A DNA stretch of 7,124 nt. Source: Gammaproteobacteria bacterium (GTDB taxonomy: Bacteria; Pseudomonadota; Gammaproteobacteria; SZUA-229). The stretch lies in contig DRLE01000063.1 of assembly GCA_011051475.1 (NCBI GenBank), positions 1 through 7,124 of the forward strand. Reading direction: 5' to 3'. Both the position numbers and the translations under genes were made by a program. The notes below the pieces were generated by a model. It had not been told where the DNA came from. It searched no databases and saw only the letters and a program-made list of their open reading frames with translations. Shown here piece by piece: positions 5,348 to 7,124 of this stretch; within the stretch, counting starts at the first letter, position 1; each line of letters begins with the position of its first letter.

Positions 5348-5814
5348 TTCAGGCTGACCAGATAGGCGACTACGTCTTCTACCTGCCGGGCTGTAAGAAA
5401 GGTTCTGCCAATATAGGCTCTGGCCGGGCGGTTGATCAGTTTCGGGTCTCGATAGAAACCCGGCATAATCGATGCCGGATTGATATGGCGGGTATCAACA
5501 ACGCGCAGTCGGATAAAACCTTCCGAAAGGCGGCTGCCCACACCCTCCAGAGACGGCCCGATGGTACCGAAAGCTTCTATGTTTTCAATCGGAAGACGGT
5601 GACAGGCCAGGCAGTTACCGGCATGGCTGTCGGAAACAATCTTTTTGCCTCGCTCGGCACTGCCCGTATAACCGCACAGTGGTTGCTCGATGGCATAGTT
5701 TTTTACCTGCCACTGGCAATAGGGCTCTGCGGGTGGCAGCTGTTCCTGACCACTGGCACTGACGATGGTCGGTAACATCAGCAAAACGGCAGCTGCGCTT
5801 TTCAGGCTGGTCAT
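5344..5814 (-). CDS. soxX: SoxX, monohaem subunit of cytochrome SoxXA
   Basis: SoxX accepts electrons from SoxA and passes them to soluble or membrane cytochromes. The protein has 156 residues with a short signal peptide (hydrophobic stretch at about 6-18, SA/SG cleavage near 20). The haem site is C68-LA-C71-H72. Family marks follow: GTIGPSLEGVG (83-93), RLRVVDTRHINP (102-113) and IMP with M117 as probable axial methionine, FYR (120-122), and the C-terminal LTARQVEDVVAYL. Two extra cysteines, C33 and C47, lie between the signal peptide and the haem and could form a disulfide. The ATG at 5814 has no clear Shine-Dalgarno; it lies 15 bp after the stop of the Tll0287-like gene, which suggests translation by reinitiation. 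The stop overlaps the soxA start. Confidence 0.95.
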   Translation of the reverse strand: MTSLKSAAAVLLMLPTIVSASGQEQLPPAEPYCQWQVKNYAIEQPLCGYTGSAERGKKIVSDSHAGNCLACHRLPIENIEAFGTIGPSLEGVGSRLSEGFIRLRVVDTRHINPASIMPGFYRDPKLINRPARAYIGRTFLTARQVEDVVAYLVSLK

Positions 5815-5829
5815 TTTATATGATCTTTA

Positions 5830-6432
5830 TTACTGAACTTCGATGGTTACCGTAAAGGCGCCACGAATATCGCCAGTATTGAAACCGGTTGCCCTGTCAT
5901 CCGGATACAGGCTGTGAATCTTGCCGGCCAGTAGTCCAGAAACATTTTCACCATGGCAGGTCAGACAGACCTCGCCGGTTGGAATGGCCTTCATATAACG
6001 AAAAACATTTTCACCGTTTCTTTTTGTTAATTCAAAATATTCCATCTGCTTTACCGGTTCGCCCTGCTCTTTGCGTTTTTCAAAATCCTTTAACACATTT
6101 TCTTCCCAGGCATCGGGCTTGTTCTCGGGATTTCTGACTTTAAGCGAGGTTCTTGCCACCTTCATGTTTTTTTCCAGCGATACCCTGGCCGTTATTTCCG
6201 GTGCTTTCATATTACATACGCTGATGCTGTCAACCGGTCCCTTTTTTTTCATCGACATCTGCAGCGTCTGTTTCAGTTCCATGCCAAGCGTCTTTGCCGC
6301 CTGACGGCTCTGATTGAGCAGGGTCTGCAGGTTATCGGCTTGCACATCGGCCTGCGCATCAGCCTGCGCAGACGATGCTACAAGTAATGATAAAAAAATA
6401 CTTCTCATCAATATGCGACCTGTTTTCTTCAT
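5830..6432 (-). CDS. Tll0287-like (DUF3365) periplasmic c-type haem protein
   Basis: The 200-residue protein has a signal peptide (core at about residues 7-21) and one haem c site, C156-LT-C159-H160, near the C-terminus. The central part, with SVCNMKAP (71-78), RTSLKVRNPENKPD (94-107) and YMKAIPTGEVCLTCHG, is typical of the DUF3365/Tll0287-like fold. In cyanobacterial Tll0287 the haem has a cysteine axial ligand, and C73 is the matching candidate. The fold is related to PAS-like sensor domains, so redox or gas sensing is possible, but there is no kinase or cyclase domain here; a free periplasmic haem protein is what the sequence shows. A three-copy QAD repeat follows the signal peptide. M9 is an alternative start that would leave an ordinary signal peptide. 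The gene lies 21 bp after ubiD and 15 bp before soxX. Confidence 0.88.
   Translation of the reverse strand: MKKTGRILMRSIFLSLLVASSAQADAQADVQADNLQTLLNQSRQAAKTLGMELKQTLQMSMKKKGPVDSISVCNMKAPEITARVSLEKNMKVARTSLKVRNPENKPDAWEENVLKDFEKRKEQGEPVKQMEYFELTKRNGENVFRYMKAIPTGEVCLTCHGENVSGLLAGKIHSLYPDDRATGFNTGDIRGAFTVTIEVQ
6334..6369 (-). repeat. Three tandem 12-bp repeats at the signal peptide cleavage region
   Basis: The units ATCGGCTTGCAC (6334-6345), ATCGGCCTGCGC (6346-6357) and ATCAGCCTGCGC (6358-6369) differ at one to three positions. On the coding strand they give the in-frame peptide pattern AQADAQADVQAD just after the hydrophobic core of the Tll0287-like protein. The 12-bp unit keeps the frame, so copy number could change by slippage without breaking the gene. 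Confidence 0.8.
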
Positions 6433-6453
6433 TCTCTTGTACCTGTGTGTTTT

Positions 6454-7124
6454 TTAATCGATACCAAGTTGATCCCAGATTTCATCAACACGGTCTTTTA
6501 TGGCTTTATCCATTTTAATGGGGGTTCCCCATTCCCGGCTGGTTTCCCCGGGCAGTTTATTGGTCGCGTCAATGCCAACCTTTGAACCCAGGCCGGAAAC
6601 CGGCGAGGCAAAATCCAGATAATCGATGGGCGTGTTTTCCACCAGGGTAAAATCGCGCACCGGATCGACACGCGTACTCATGGCCCAGATAACATCCTGC
6701 CAGTCGCGGGTATTTACATCATCATCGACAACAATAACAAACTTGGTGTACATAAACTGTCTTAAAAAGGACCATACCCCCATCATCACCCGCTTGGCAT
6801 GGCCGGGGTACTGTTTTTTCATGCTGACCACGGCAACACGGTAGGAGCAACCCTCCGGAGGCAGGTAAAAATCGGTGATTTCCGGAAACTGTTTCTGCAG
6901 AATAGGGATAAAGACTTCATTCAGTGCCACACCGAGTATCGCCGGTTCATCCGGCGGGCGACCGGTATAGGTGCTGTGGTAAATCGGGTTTTTACGATGG
7001 GTGATGCGTTCAATGGTAAACACCGGAAAGGTTTCGGTTTCATTATAGTAACCGGTATGATCGCCGTACGGGCCTTCTTCGGCCACATCATCCGGATAAA
7101 TAAAACCTTCGAGTACATACTCGG
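6454..7124 (-). CDS. ubiD: UbiD, prenyl-FMN-dependent 4-hydroxy-3-polyprenylbenzoate decarboxylase (5' end outside window)
   Basis: UbiD decarboxylates 4-hydroxy-3-octaprenylbenzoate in ubiquinone synthesis and needs the prenylated FMN made by UbiX. The last 222 residues are visible and the frame is open to the right edge; a GTG at 7086 that could be read as a start is internal, because the preceding codons EYVLEGFIYPDD match UbiD and contain the conserved glutamates of the active-site region. Further marks are GPYGDHTGYYN, NPIYHSTYTGRPPDEP, FYLPPEGCSYR, VVDDDVNTRDW and ASPVSGLGSKVGIDATNK, then TSREWGTPIKMD at the C-terminus. Family members have about 490 residues, so nearly half is seen. It ends IWDQLGID, slightly shorter than E. 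coli UbiD. It heads the visible part of a minus-strand run that continues into haem protein and sox genes; its promoter is beyond the window. Confidence 0.96.
   Translation of the reverse strand, partial: EYVLEGFIYPDDVAEEGPYGDHTGYYNETETFPVFTIERITHRKNPIYHSTYTGRPPDEPAILGVALNEVFIPILQKQFPEITDFYLPPEGCSYRVAVVSMKKQYPGHAKRVMMGVWSFLRQFMYTKFVIVVDDDVNTRDWQDVIWAMSTRVDPVRDFTLVENTPIDYLDFASPVSGLGSKVGIDATNKLPGETSREWGTPIKMDKAIKDRVDEIWDQLGID

Noticed and set aside
7084..7086. GTG as start codon of ubiD
   Set aside because: The codons before it (EYVLEGFIYPDD) continue the conserved UbiD sequence; the gene is cut by the window edge, not truncated.

Overview
The window looks like chromosomal DNA of a sulfur-oxidising proteobacterium, most likely a gammaproteobacterium. 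This rests on a soxX-soxA pair (periplasmic thiosulfate-oxidising cytochrome SoxXA), a proteobacterial-type ubiD and an integron-type integrase. Genus cannot be assigned from the sequence alone. The DNA is gene-dense: no gene-free stretch exceeds about 150 bp. No tRNA, rRNA, CRISPR array or insertion sequence was seen.

Layout from left to right. (1) Bases 1-1295, plus strand: the 3' part of a long integron integrase (IntI-type tyrosine recombinase). Its frame is open through the left edge, and the visible N-terminal extension resembles a second copy of the core-binding domain. (2) Bases 1308-2861, minus strand: a two-gene unit. A 2Fe-2S/FAD/NAD(P)H reductase (annotated in databases as CDP-6-deoxy-delta-3,4-glucoseen reductase-like) is followed 15 bp later by a MOSC-domain protein with a GTG start. 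(3) Bases 2862-3007: a divergent intergenic region with a long inverted repeat and a second terminator-like hairpin. (4) Bases 3008-3607, plus strand: a glutaredoxin with a CPIC active site and a small two-helix membrane protein of unknown function. (5) Bases 3654-7124, minus strand: a compact run of six genes, transcribed right to left: ubiD (5' end outside the window), a Tll0287-like (DUF3365) c-type haem protein, soxX, soxA, a PhnA/YjdM-like zinc-ribbon protein and a small three-helix membrane protein. Gaps are 21 bp or less and two junctions overlap.

How the genes may work together. SoxX and SoxA form the c-type cytochrome that attaches thiosulfate to the SoxYZ carrier; soxY, soxZ, soxB, soxK and soxL are not in the window. 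UbiD is the prenyl-FMN decarboxylase of ubiquinone synthesis, so the operon couples quinone supply to a periplasmic sulfur-oxidising cytochrome and to another haem protein. The reductase/MOSC pair could be a split electron-donor/molybdenum-enzyme system, since MOSC proteins need a flavin reductase and single-chain MOSC-reductase fusions are known. The most notable points are the integrase with an apparent tandem core-binding domain, the ubiD/haem/soxXA/phnA-like gene set, the reductase-MOSC pair and the paired hairpins upstream of the glutaredoxin.
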